64,000 bases of DNA, from assembly GCA_049325575.1 (NCBI GenBank), contig JBMOLK010000174.1, positions 1-64,000 on the forward strand, written 5' to 3'. Made by a program: the position numbers and the translations under genes. Each line of letters begins with the position of its first letter. Positions within the stretch are counted from its first letter, which is position 1. Below the pieces are notes generated by a model. It did not search any database. It saw only the letters and a list, made by a program, of their open reading frames with translations, and was not told the origin of the DNA. Shown piece after piece: positions 36,297 to 44,855 of this stretch. This DNA is from JBMOLK01 sp049325575. GTDB lineage: Bacteria; Bacillota; Clostridia; Acetivibrionales; Acetivibrionaceae.

Positions 36297-36649
36297 CTTC
36301 GTTAAACTATTGACAATCATCGAAATATATTATAAATTTCAGATATATAAGTGTAAAGGGCGTGTATTTTTCATTTATGAAAAATACACCCTTATACAAT
36401 ACTTGAAGTATTAAAATAAATGGTAGTATAATATAATAAGTACTTAATGTTAAACTTGTTCAGATTATAGATAAATGTAATACACTGCAAAAACATGGGG
36501 GTTTTATTTTTTCTTTCAACTTTGTTAAAAAATAAACTATCTTTACAAACTGTCTCATGTCTACAGGTATAAACCTTCTTCTGGACAAGCCGGAGAATAC
36601 ATATGCGGTTTTAATATTTAAATGAAAATAATTATAAAGGAGAATGTTT
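36297..36649. other. Intergenic region and long leader of serC-serA
   Basis: This holds the cyclophilin terminator (36356-36393), a promoter TTGAAG (36403-36408) and TATAAT (36427-36432) spaced 18 bp apart, and then about 210 nt of untranslated leader before serC. A short AAAAC/GGTTTT element followed by TTATTTTTTC (about 36490-36515) might act as an attenuator. I see no T-box consensus and no known riboswitch. Confidence 0.5.
36356..36393 (+). terminator. Terminator of the cyclophilin gene
   Basis: AAGGG-C-GTGTATTTTTCA pairs with TGAAAAATACAC-CCTT around a 4-nt loop, giving a stem of about 16 bp with one bulge. Confidence 0.75.
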
Positions 36650-37726
36650 ATGGGCAGAATTTATAACTTTTCAGCTGGTCCGTCAATGCTGCCGGAACAG
36701 GTTTTAGCAAAGGCAGCTAATGAAATGTTAGACTACAAAGGCACCGGGATGTCGGTAATGGAAATGAGCCACAGGACCAAGACATACGAATCAATCATCG
36801 AAAATGCAGAAAATCTACTTAGAAAACTGATGAATATACCTGACAACTATTCGGTACTATTCCTTCAGGGCGGAGCATCACAGCAATTTGCAATGATTCC
36901 TATGAACCTCATGACCAAAAACAAAAAGGCGGACTTTGTTAACACGGGTACATGGTCTAAAAAAGCAATGGCTGAAGCAAAGCTGGTGGGCAGTGTTAAT
37001 GTTGCTGCTTCTTCAGAAGACAAGAACTTTACCTATATACCTGAAAACTTAAACCTTTCGCCGGATGCGGATTTTGTTCACATTACAGCTAACAATACTA
37101 TTGAAGGAACCCGCTTTGTAAGCTTCCCGGATACAGGAAATATACCCTTGATAGCTGATATGTCAAGTAATATCCTGTCTGAAGAAATGGATGTCACAAA
37201 ATTCGGCCTTATATATGCAGGTGCACAGAAGAATCTTGGACCTGCCGGTGTCACAATAGTTATTATACGCAATGATCTTCTTGGTAAGCACAATGAAAAC
37301 TCTCCTATCTTTTTGCGTTATGAGACCCATGCTAAAGAGAAGTCACTATATAATACTCCTCCATCCTACAGTGTTTATATGGTTGGTTTGGTCCTTGAGT
37401 GGCTTGATCAGTTAGGCGGAGTTAAGGCCATGGAATCTCTCAACAAAGAAAAAGCGGAACTTTTATATAATTATATAGATGAGTCTGAAATGTTTTCTTC
37501 ACCCGTTGACAAGAGATACCGCTCACTGATGAATATACCCTTCACTGCACCAAACGATGAATTGAACGCAAAGTTTATTGCAGAAGCTGAAAAGCAAGGG
37601 CTTACTGCTCTTAAAGGTCATAGGTTGGTTGGAGGTATGAGAGCAAGTATTTATAACGCAATGCCTATGGAAGGTGTCAAGACACTGGTTGAATTTATGA
37701 AGAATTTTGAAAAGAATAATGGATAG
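36650..37726 (+). CDS. serC: Phosphoserine aminotransferase
   Basis: This protein of about 358 residues begins MGRIYNFSAGPSMLPEQVL, the standard SerC start. The PLP lysine is in IYAGAQKNLGPAGVTIVII, and GMSVMEMSHRT and LFLQGGASQQFAMIPMN complete the pattern. It converts 3-phosphohydroxypyruvate to phosphoserine. The first ATG (36644) is only 2 nt from AAAGGAG; the second, at 36650, has 8-nt spacing and gives the family N-terminus. It is followed directly by serA, with which it shares a transcript. Confidence 0.97.
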   Translation: MGRIYNFSAGPSMLPEQVLAKAANEMLDYKGTGMSVMEMSHRTKTYESIIENAENLLRKLMNIPDNYSVLFLQGGASQQFAMIPMNLMTKNKKADFVNTGTWSKKAMAEAKLVGSVNVAASSEDKNFTYIPENLNLSPDADFVHITANNTIEGTRFVSFPDTGNIPLIADMSSNILSEEMDVTKFGLIYAGAQKNLGPAGVTIVIIRNDLLGKHNENSPIFLRYETHAKEKSLYNTPPSYSVYMVGLVLEWLDQLGGVKAMESLNKEKAELLYNYIDESEMFSSPVDKRYRSLMNIPFTAPNDELNAKFIAEAEKQGLTALKGHRLVGGMRASIYNAMPMEGVKTLVEFMKNFEKNNG

Positions 37727-37739
37727 AGGGGTAAAAAAG

Positions 37740-38903
37740 ATGTTTACTATACAAACGCTTAACAAAATATCATCAAAGGGTTTGGATCTTCTTCCAAGGG
37801 ATTCCTATGAAATAGCCACAGAAATATCCAATCCCGACGCAGTTCTTGTAAGAAGTTATAATATGCTTGAAACAGAGCTTCCAAAAAACCTGAAAGCTAT
37901 TGCAAGAGCTGGAGCCGGAGTTAACAACATACCTATAGAAAAATGTACCGAAAGAGGCATCGTTGTATTTAATACACCGGGAGCAAATGCAAACGCCGTT
38001 AAGGAGTTGGTAATCGCATCTTTGCTTCTCTCATCAAGAAAAATATACAAAGGCATATCCTGGGCCCAGTCACTAAAAGGTAAGGGTGCTGAAGTTGCTC
38101 CTTTGGTTGAAAAAGGAAAATCCCAGTTTGAAGGTCCGGAAATAAAAGGAAAAAGACTGGGCGTTATCGGTCTTGGAGCTATAGGCGTTATGGTTGCTAA
38201 TGATGCTCTTGCCTTGGGAATGGACGTAATAGGTTATGACCCGTTTATATCAATAGAATCGGCATGGGAACTTTCCAGCAATGTTACTAAGGCTGTAAGC
38301 CTTGATCATTTGATTTCTACTTCCGATTATATCACAATTCATGTACCTTTTAACGACAAGACAAAGGGTATGCTGAACAAGGAAAAGTTCAACATCATGA
38401 AAAAGGGTGTAAGAATTGTTAATTTTGCAAGAGGCGGCCTGGTTGCAAATAAAGATCTTCTTGAAGCTATGGAAAACGGAACAGTAGCATGTTACGTGAC
38501 AGACTTCCCTGAAGAAGAACTTTTGGGCAATGATAACATTATTTCAATTCCACACCTTGGCGCTTCAACGCCAGAGTCCGAGGAAAACTGTGCCGTAATG
38601 GCTGCCAGTCAGCTTCGTGAATTTCTTGAAAAAGGTAATATAAAAAATTCCGTTAACTTCCCTGAATGTGAACTTTCACGCTCAGGAGATACCAGAATTA
38701 TTGTAGCACACGACAACATTCCCAATATGTTTGGCCAGATTACTACAACACTTGCCCACAGCAAAATAAATATTGGTGATATGCTAAGCAGGCATAAAGA
38801 CAAAATAGGTTACACCATTCTTGACATAGAAGGCTCGGTGTCTGAGGAAGTAATTGAGAAAATAAAGTCAATAAGCGGTATAAGAATGGTTAGAGTGATC
38901 TAA
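37740..38903 (+). CDS. serA: D-3-phosphoglycerate dehydrogenase
   Basis: This is a 387-residue short-form SerA. The NAD-binding Rossmann motif is in GKRLGVIGLGAIGVMVANDALALGMDV. The catalytic Arg region is NFARGG, and the His is in IPHLGASTPESEENC. A C-terminal ACT-type domain of about 75 residues (NIPNMFGQITTTLAHSKINIGDML) probably gives serine feedback. A longer frame begins at 37707 inside serC. The ATG at 37740 is preferred because GAGGGG precedes it and the family starts MFTIQTLNKIS. Together with serC it supplies the first two steps of serine synthesis. Confidence 0.97.
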   Translation: MFTIQTLNKISSKGLDLLPRDSYEIATEISNPDAVLVRSYNMLETELPKNLKAIARAGAGVNNIPIEKCTERGIVVFNTPGANANAVKELVIASLLLSSRKIYKGISWAQSLKGKGAEVAPLVEKGKSQFEGPEIKGKRLGVIGLGAIGVMVANDALALGMDVIGYDPFISIESAWELSSNVTKAVSLDHLISTSDYITIHVPFNDKTKGMLNKEKFNIMKKGVRIVNFARGGLVANKDLLEAMENGTVACYVTDFPEEELLGNDNIISIPHLGASTPESEENCAVMAASQLREFLEKGNIKNSVNFPECELSRSGDTRIIVAHDNIPNMFGQITTTLAHSKINIGDMLSRHKDKIGYTILDIEGSVSEEVIEKIKSISGIRMVRVI

Positions 38904-38934
38904 CCAAAGAGAACTTAATATTTAGAATTAAATT

Positions 38935-38967
38935 AAGCCGGAGCATATCAATATCAATGCTCCGGCT
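38935..38967 (+). terminator. Terminator after serA
   Basis: AGCCGGAGCAT and ATGCTCCGGCT form a perfect 11-bp stem followed by CATTTAATTTT. It is likely used by both convergent operons. Confidence 0.85.
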
Positions 38968-39010
38968 CATTTAATTTTGTGATTGACACTCTATGAAAAC
39001 AGCCAAGAAA

Positions 39011-40246
39011 CTACTCTTTCTTAAAAGCTCCTTCTCTGTAGTTATTCATTGGATCCCATAAGATCCACTCTTCATATCCCGCATCGTATACAGCATTAAT
39101 TTGCTGTCTAACCTGCTCATCTTCATAATACTGCCAGTTACCCTTTCCAATCCATGTGGCTGTAAAATCCTGCAGGTATGTCCTCAAAATAGGTTTGTGC
39201 CCTTCTACCTTATCCATCCTTGATTTTCCCTTTAATAGTGTATTTTTAATTACGCCATAAGGGTCCAAATCAGGCTTTGGAAATTTTACATTGTTTATAA
39301 TCTGGCCGTTTGCATAATGTGAAGGATACGCCATCGGACAAAGATAATCCAGATTCTTTCCTATATGTTCAAAATACTGTCCTATACCCTCCGTATCTCC
39401 AGGGCTTTCAAGTACGATAGCAAATATGTCGCCGGAAATAATAGCATCGGGCATCTGCTGTCTGGCATAAGCTAGAAATTCATTTATTACTTCGTAATAC
39501 TGTCTATCATCTTTCCCCTCAAAAACCATTTCGCTTTTCCTGCCGTCAGGAAACCTTATATAATCAAGTTGAACTTCGTCAAAGCCTTTTGCCAGTGCTT
39601 CTTTGGCAAGATCTATATTGTACTGCCAAGCTTCTTTATTATATGGGTTTACCCAGTTCACCTTATTATGAACATATAGGCCGCCTTCCTTGTTCTTTAT
39701 TGCCATATTCGGTTTATTCTTGGCAAGGATAGGATCCTTGAAGCATACTATTCTTGCTATAGCATAGATATTATTGTCATGAAGCTTCTTAATAACTTCA
39801 TCTGCATTAAACCTTTTATCTATTGCTCCTATTTCCTTAGCCAGTGGAACCTGTGAGTCATAGGTTACATTTCCGTAGTCGTTTTTAACGTCTATAACAT
39901 AGCTGTTTATTTCGGTTTTGTTAGCAACATCGATATAGTGGTCCAATCTTGACCCTGCCGATGTAGCAGTCAAATACAAGCCTTTTGCCTTGACCCTCTT
40001 TTTATCGGCGTTCTTAAAAGGAGTATTTCCGCTCTCCGGAGTACTGGTAGGCATACTCTCTGGAGTACTAACGGGAGTGACCAGCTTTTGGCCGTCTTCC
40101 TGCCCTGCTCCGGCACTTGGGACATTAGTGGGTTCACCTTGGTTACTATCTACTATAGTAGCCTTTGGTTCACATGCAATAAACATTACAGCAACTAAAC
40201 AAACTAAGACCGACATAGCAATACTTCTTACAATACGTTGACTCAT
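39011..40246 (-). CDS. DUF4015 putative glycoside hydrolase lipoprotein
   Basis: This 411-residue lipoprotein has the signal MSVLVCLVAVMFIAC (lipobox FIAC), then a Thr/Pro/Ser-rich linker (about 30-80). The DUF4015 putative glycosyl hydrolase barrel follows, with KAKGLYLTATSAGS, YVIDVKNDYG, FDEVQLDYIRFPDGR (acidic pair) and LCPMAYPSHY. The family resembles alpha-amylase-type barrels, but a substrate is not proven. The frame is open to 40282. The ATG at 40246 has GGGGGG 8 nt upstream and places the signal at the N-terminus. Confidence 0.88.
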   Translation of the reverse strand: MSQRIVRSIAMSVLVCLVAVMFIACEPKATIVDSNQGEPTNVPSAGAGQEDGQKLVTPVSTPESMPTSTPESGNTPFKNADKKRVKAKGLYLTATSAGSRLDHYIDVANKTEINSYVIDVKNDYGNVTYDSQVPLAKEIGAIDKRFNADEVIKKLHDNNIYAIARIVCFKDPILAKNKPNMAIKNKEGGLYVHNKVNWVNPYNKEAWQYNIDLAKEALAKGFDEVQLDYIRFPDGRKSEMVFEGKDDRQYYEVINEFLAYARQQMPDAIISGDIFAIVLESPGDTEGIGQYFEHIGKNLDYLCPMAYPSHYANGQIINNVKFPKPDLDPYGVIKNTLLKGKSRMDKVEGHKPILRTYLQDFTATWIGKGNWQYYEDEQVRQQINAVYDAGYEEWILWDPMNNYREGAFKKE

Positions 40247-40518
40247 GGATATAGCCCCCCTGATTTGATTTTCTTTGTACAAATAAAACTAGGAATAAAG
40301 CAAGACAAGATTAATTATTACAATATAGATATTTTAACTCTATCAAATAAATTCGTAAAGGGCAATAATCCAATTAATGTTTTTAAACAACCTGGCTATA
40401 AATGGAGGACATTTTTTTTATGACTGACATGGAAATATTTCCTCCTTTATATACAACTTATGTTATAATATAGAATATCATCGGCACATATTATGCCTTA
40501 TTAGAGGATGTGAAAATT

Positions 40519-41745
40519 ATGAGGATTATCATTGCTGTTTCAGGATCTCATGGCGATGTAAGGCCAATGATAGCTCTAGGTAAATATCTAAAAAGTTATG
40601 GGCACAGTGTTTTAATATGTGCTGCCCCGGAGGATGAGGAATTCGTTTTAAAACACGGTTTAGAATTCAAAGCTGTAGGCAAACACTGCAGTTATATGTT
40701 TGACAAACTTTTAGAAGAAAAAAGCAAGTTAAAATGGGGAGGCATAATGGCAGAATATCTAAGGGAGGAAGTATCCCTGCAGTTTGATCAACTGCCAGAT
40801 GCAGTAATTGGTGCGGATATGATACTAGGAGCCGGCCTTCAGTTTGCATCAAGGTCTTTTGCCGAACATCTGAATGTTCCTTACAGGCATATCCTTCACA
40901 TGCCCCAGGCATTGAGGTCCTCCTCTTACCCGCCAGCCGGCATGCTGCCGCAAAACAACCCCGGGTTCATAAACAATTTGTTGTGGATGATTAATGGCAG
41001 GTATTATAACAATATCCTGATTGATCATATTAACCGGTATAGAACAGAGCTAAAACTTAAGAGTGTAACCAGTGTATATGATTATTTAACAAGTAAAATA
41101 ATCATTGCCTCGGACAAGCCTTTAGCAAAAATACCTTCCGATGTAAAATCCGAATATATTCAAACCGGTTATTTTAATCTTACTGAGGAAGGTGAATTGG
41201 ATAAAGCGCTGACAGACTTTATAGAAAGCGGCTCACCCCCAATTTATGTTGGCTTTGGAAGCATGCCAAATTTCTCAGGAAAAGAAATAACCGGTATACT
41301 AATGGAAGTTACTAACTCTTTAGGAACACGTATGATCATTTCCAAAGGTTGGGCAAACCTTGGGGGAGACTTTGATCTCAAAAATGTTCATATAATAGGC
41401 CATGTTCCCCATGCCAAATTATTCCCCAAAATGGCAGCTGTAGTACACCATGGGGGGTCGGGAACTACTCATACTGCTGCAAGGGCAGGAGTCCCTCAAA
41501 TAATTATTCCACACGCCGTGGACCAGTTCTTTTGGGGAGAACAAATATTCCGTTTAAAATTAGGACCAAAGCCGGTAAGCATCTTTAAATTAACAAGCAG
41601 AAAACTCATTGATAGAATAAGTAAAGTTTACTCTACTTCTGAATTTAAGTTAAATGCAGTAAATATTGCAAAAGAACTGTCAAAAACAGACGGTATAAAA
41701 GATACTTATAACTATATAACTAACCCAAAGATGCTGTACTCTTAA
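40519..41745 (+). CDS. GT1-family glycosyltransferase
   Basis: This protein of about 408 residues has two GT-B halves. The N-terminal half holds RIIIAVSGSHGDVRPMIALGKYLKSYGHSV, the glycine-rich start typical of UDP-sugar:sterol/macrolide glucosyltransferases. The C-terminal half has PIYVGFGSMPNF, then VAAVVHHGGSGTTHTAARAGVPQIIIPHAVDQFFWG, the nucleotide-sugar site with the conserved HHGG. The acceptor may be a lipid or a secondary metabolite. The GTG at 40510 is too close to AGAGG, so the ATG at 40519 is preferred. It is monocistronic. Confidence 0.92.
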   Translation: MRIIIAVSGSHGDVRPMIALGKYLKSYGHSVLICAAPEDEEFVLKHGLEFKAVGKHCSYMFDKLLEEKSKLKWGGIMAEYLREEVSLQFDQLPDAVIGADMILGAGLQFASRSFAEHLNVPYRHILHMPQALRSSSYPPAGMLPQNNPGFINNLLWMINGRYYNNILIDHINRYRTELKLKSVTSVYDYLTSKIIIASDKPLAKIPSDVKSEYIQTGYFNLTEEGELDKALTDFIESGSPPIYVGFGSMPNFSGKEITGILMEVTNSLGTRMIISKGWANLGGDFDLKNVHIIGHVPHAKLFPKMAAVVHHGGSGTTHTAARAGVPQIIIPHAVDQFFWGEQIFRLKLGPKPVSIFKLTSRKLIDRISKVYSTSEFKLNAVNIAKELSKTDGIKDTYNYITNPKMLYS

Positions 41746-41797
41746 AAATGGTTATCTAAATGCTGCTAATCAGCTAAACTATACTATAAAAGGTAAT

Positions 41798-41835
41798 AAG
41801 CCTTAAAACCAGCTCAACGAGCTAATTCAAGGCTT
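41798..41835. terminator. Nested hairpin between convergent genes
   Basis: AAGCCTT/AAGGCTT encloses a second stem, AGCTC/GAGCT. It lies between the glycosyltransferase and the DUF2752 gene and is probably a two-way terminator. The U tract is short. Confidence 0.5.
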
Positions 41836-41865
41836 AATTCCTTAAAATTCAATCAGTATCACATA

Positions 41866-42303
41866 TCAAACAATATTTACGAACTGGACTACAAATTCCT
41901 CTAAAGCAATAATACCGATTACGGCAAGATGTAAGGCTTCAAATAGTATAAGATAGTTGTGTCTTGGAATTTTCAGACCGATTATCAGTAACAGCCTGTA
42001 AGGAATCTGCAGCAAACAAAAAACGTACAGCAGAACTCCGGCCTTATTCATTTCCCACGCTGCTTCAATGTTCAAGGTGCTCATATAAACGAAACATCTT
42101 GTCATTCCACAAACCGGACAGTTATACCCTGTAGTTGACGTAAAAGCGCATGGTATGCCAAATACATCAACCGGAGCCGGAAAGCGGAATGTAGTAAACC
42201 TTCCATCAGTATAAAGTACAAAAGAAATCAAAACCGGCGCAGCACAGAGCAATAAAAGCACAATATGCAAAACCAGATCATTATTATAATAACGCTTTGT
42301 CAT
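41866..42303 (-). CDS. DUF2752 membrane protein
   Basis: This 145-residue protein has about four membrane helices and the family signature in GYNCPVCGMTRCFVYMSTLNIEAAW: a CxxCGxTR motif facing a membrane pocket. Members are short integral proteins often next to DUF4190 or zinc-ribbon membrane proteins, as here. Function unknown. The start ATG has no strong ribosome site. Confidence 0.88.
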   Translation of the reverse strand: MTKRYYNNDLVLHIVLLLLCAAPVLISFVLYTDGRFTTFRFPAPVDVFGIPCAFTSTTGYNCPVCGMTRCFVYMSTLNIEAAWEMNKAGVLLYVFCLLQIPYRLLLIIGLKIPRHNYLILFEALHLAVIGIIALEEFVVQFVNIV

Positions 42304-42435
42304 GAGCTCACCACACTAATGCTTTTTAACATAACAAATTTCCAGTCATTTATAATGTTAAAAATGCATTTCCTATGCTTGTGCCTCCCATGCTCTAGAA
42401 AAGAATTACGCAACGAGGCACTAGTGCTTTTTACT

Positions 42436-42876
42436 TTACTGGTCTATGTTTTGTTCCATCTGCCTCTGGAATTCTTCCATAAATTCAGTAGATGAGAAGC
42501 CTCCTCCAGCAAAAGCAATTATCAGAAGTACTATTACAAGTCCTATTGCCACGAATCCTGTAATAATTCCGGCTAAAGCCATACCTTCTCCCTTTTCGGC
42601 CCCATAGGAAGACTTTATCTTGTTCCTTGCAAGAAAACCAAATATAACTGCAAGTATTCCGGTTATAACACCTATGTAACAGCAGCAGACTAATGGTATC
42701 GATACAATACCAAGTACCATGGAAGCTATTGCATATGAGTTAGTTTTGACTTGAACAGGCGGGCTAAAACTTCCATTAGTGTTATACTCCGTTGTGGAAT
42801 CCAAAGGAGAACCACAACTGCTGCACACCGTATTAAAATCTTCATTTGAATAAAAACATTTTGGACACTGCTTCAT
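42436..42876 (-). CDS. Zinc-ribbon DUF4190 membrane protein
   Basis: This 146-residue protein begins with a zinc ribbon (CPKCFYSNEDFNTVCSSCGSPL, two CxxC pairs), then a short linker. Two or three membrane helices with the DUF4190 pattern follow (AIASMVLGIVSIPLVCCCYIGVITGILAVIFGFLARNKI, GMALAGIITGFVAIGLVIVLLII). The helix contains a CCC run. It precedes the DUF2752 gene on the same strand, a common partnership, and may act with it. Confidence 0.88.
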   Translation of the reverse strand: MKQCPKCFYSNEDFNTVCSSCGSPLDSTTEYNTNGSFSPPVQVKTNSYAIASMVLGIVSIPLVCCCYIGVITGILAVIFGFLARNKIKSSYGAEKGEGMALAGIITGFVAIGLVIVLLIIAFAGGGFSSTEFMEEFQRQMEQNIDQ

Positions 42877-43003
42877 TTGCCAACCCCCTTTAGCGTTTTT
42901 ACCTTACAAATTCAAAGTCTACCAAAAGATTTTATATTAATTTTACCAGTTTTACAAGATGTGTTAAATATAATTCTGTAATAAACCTGTAAACCCATTT
43001 ATT

Positions 43004-44647
43004 CTACCAATCTTCATACAGCCTGATTATATAATTATATAAATCATTTATGCAGTTATCACTTGAAAGATCAAAAACTACAGTACTATCAGTACCCATA
43101 CTTGTACACGTCAAAGGCATTAGAATAATGTCTTTAGTGCCCTTTCTCAAACTTATAAAATCCTCTACCTGATTACTATGTGTATCTGTTATTATAATAT
43201 TTGTATCTGCCGTATGGAAATCATTTAATTTACTCATATAATTCAAGCTACTGTTAATAGCGTTTATCCCGAAGATTAAAAAGTCCGGATTATATAGTCC
43301 GCAAATAGTTTTTAGGCTGCCGGGGTCAAATTCCTGGTATATGGGTTCACCAAAGGATGGTGAATACTCAAGTCCACATACTACTCCCAGGCATGTATCC
43401 AATACCGAAATTATTCTATGTCCGTTAGTCCTAAAACAGTCTTGAAGCTTACTTACCAAATCGATAAGATGGATTCCGGAAAAATCATATACATATAGCA
43501 CAGGCATATCAATCTCTTTATAGATGGGAATATCCAAATAGTTATAAATCGAGGGATGCCATATCTTGATACGAGAGTCTGAAGTTGAAAAATTCAAATC
43601 TCTCCCTATATCACCATCATCAAGATAGACAACATTTTTTCCTAGCTTTGTTATCTCGTCCAAAATCTTTTCACTAGAGCAAACCGGATGTTTTGGAATA
43701 AGGTTATTAGCATCAATAATAACCGTATCAATTTCTTTTAAGATATGGGAATTATCATTGAAATAGTACTTTATATATTCTAAGGCATCACATAAACAAT
43801 TACACTCAAAGACTACGGTATTATCTACTTCAAAGCAGTACTTTAATTTGAGAAAATTACCCTCTTTATTGCTTAGTCTAAAGGAAATAGCTCTCGCTAC
43901 CCAGTCTATACCCTTGTTTAAATATGATCTATATACTCCGATGCTTTTGTTCACAGCACCTTCAATAAGCTTTTGTTTTATTTCTTCCAGTATAATGCCT
44001 GGAAATTTATTTACAATATCATATACTCTAGCAGTTATAAATGGTGCAGCATAACTATTACATATTCTAGTGAAAGACGAACCTCCGTAAAACTTATAAA
44101 GCAAATGCCTGCTGCAGGCGGTAATATTTATTCCATCATTGGGATAGTAGTTGTAAACATATTCTCCTTCATTTAATCTGTTCATAATATCACACTTTAC
44201 GCCGATGACATTTGAAAAAACCGAAGGATAGGTTATTATATTGTTGTTACTGCATGCAGCAACTATTACAAGACCTTCTTTTGCCGCCTTATTAACTGTG
44301 TCTTGAATTTTGGAACTATCTTTTTGGTGAATTGATCCCAGGCTAAGATTAACTATGTTGATACCTGTATCAACACACCATTCTATAGACCTGGTGAGCT
44401 GTTCACACAATCCTCTCCTTGCTTTGTTTAGTATTTTGACACTGCTTATACTTGCATGTGGTGAGTACTTGCGTATTATGGCAGCACAATTAGTGGCATG
44501 GCTTGGTAAATATCTATCATATTCTCTCCTCTCAAGAACTTTAAGCTGTGGAGTAATCTCAATGTTGTGCTTCAAGGTTCCAATATCATATAGCTTTTCA
44601 TTTACGCCATCGTCTATAATTGCTATACTAGCTCTATTCTCAAACAT
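43004..44647 (-). CDS. Atypical subtilase with unknown C-terminal half
   Basis: This 547-residue protein has a subtilase-like N-terminal half (about 1-240). Asp12 or Asp13 is in AIIDDGVN, and His50 is in SHATNCA, where the usual HGTxxA is altered. The oxyanion region is AACSNNN and the Ser lies in CNSYAAPFITA, where GTSxAAP is altered. There is no prodomain and no signal peptide. The second half (about 270-547) has a Rossmann-like alternation of strands and helices (VIIDANNLIP, VVYLDDGDIG, MPVLYVYDFSGIHLIDLVSKLQDCF, FLIFGINAINSSLN, NIIITDTHS). It is reminiscent of peptide-maturation accessory proteins such as the TIGR04066 type, but I am not sure. It might process a peptide. Confidence 0.72.
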   Translation of the reverse strand: MFENRASIAIIDDGVNEKLYDIGTLKHNIEITPQLKVLERREYDRYLPSHATNCAAIIRKYSPHASISSVKILNKARRGLCEQLTRSIEWCVDTGINIVNLSLGSIHQKDSSKIQDTVNKAAKEGLVIVAACSNNNIITYPSVFSNVIGVKCDIMNRLNEGEYVYNYYPNDGINITACSRHLLYKFYGGSSFTRICNSYAAPFITARVYDIVNKFPGIILEEIKQKLIEGAVNKSIGVYRSYLNKGIDWVARAISFRLSNKEGNFLKLKYCFEVDNTVVFECNCLCDALEYIKYYFNDNSHILKEIDTVIIDANNLIPKHPVCSSEKILDEITKLGKNVVYLDDGDIGRDLNFSTSDSRIKIWHPSIYNYLDIPIYKEIDMPVLYVYDFSGIHLIDLVSKLQDCFRTNGHRIISVLDTCLGVVCGLEYSPSFGEPIYQEFDPGSLKTICGLYNPDFLIFGINAINSSLNYMSKLNDFHTADTNIIITDTHSNQVEDFISLRKGTKDIILMPLTCTSMGTDSTVVFDLSSDNCINDLYNYIIRLYEDW

Positions 44648-44791
44648 AAAATACCTTCACCGGCTGATTTTTCACTCATATATTGATATGAATTCTACAT
44701 TTATTATTATAGTGTGGATTTTCTTTAAAGAATGGAACACCGGTTGAAAGTTTAATGAACATTTATTGATAAAAAGTTGAATTTTAAAAAA

Positions 44792-44830
44792 AGCGGCTTT
44801 AAGGTTCATTAATAACCAAATAAAGCCGCT
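44792..44830 (-). terminator. Intrinsic terminator of the stalk-TPR operon
   Basis: AGCGGCTTTA and TAAAGCCGCT form a 10-bp stem. On the minus strand the 3' arm is followed by seven T. It lies 26 nt after the stop of the large TPR gene. Confidence 0.88.
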
Positions 44831-44855
44831 GTGACCTTGCTGATATCAGATTAGC

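Noticed and set aside
36310..36336. TTGACA with TATAAA as a promoter
   Set aside because: Spacing is only 15 bp, and a terminator follows within about 20 nt, so it would produce nothing useful; the promoter at 36403-36432 is better.
36433..36649. T-box in the serC leader
   Set aside because: The hallmark GGTGG-type antiterminator sequence is absent.
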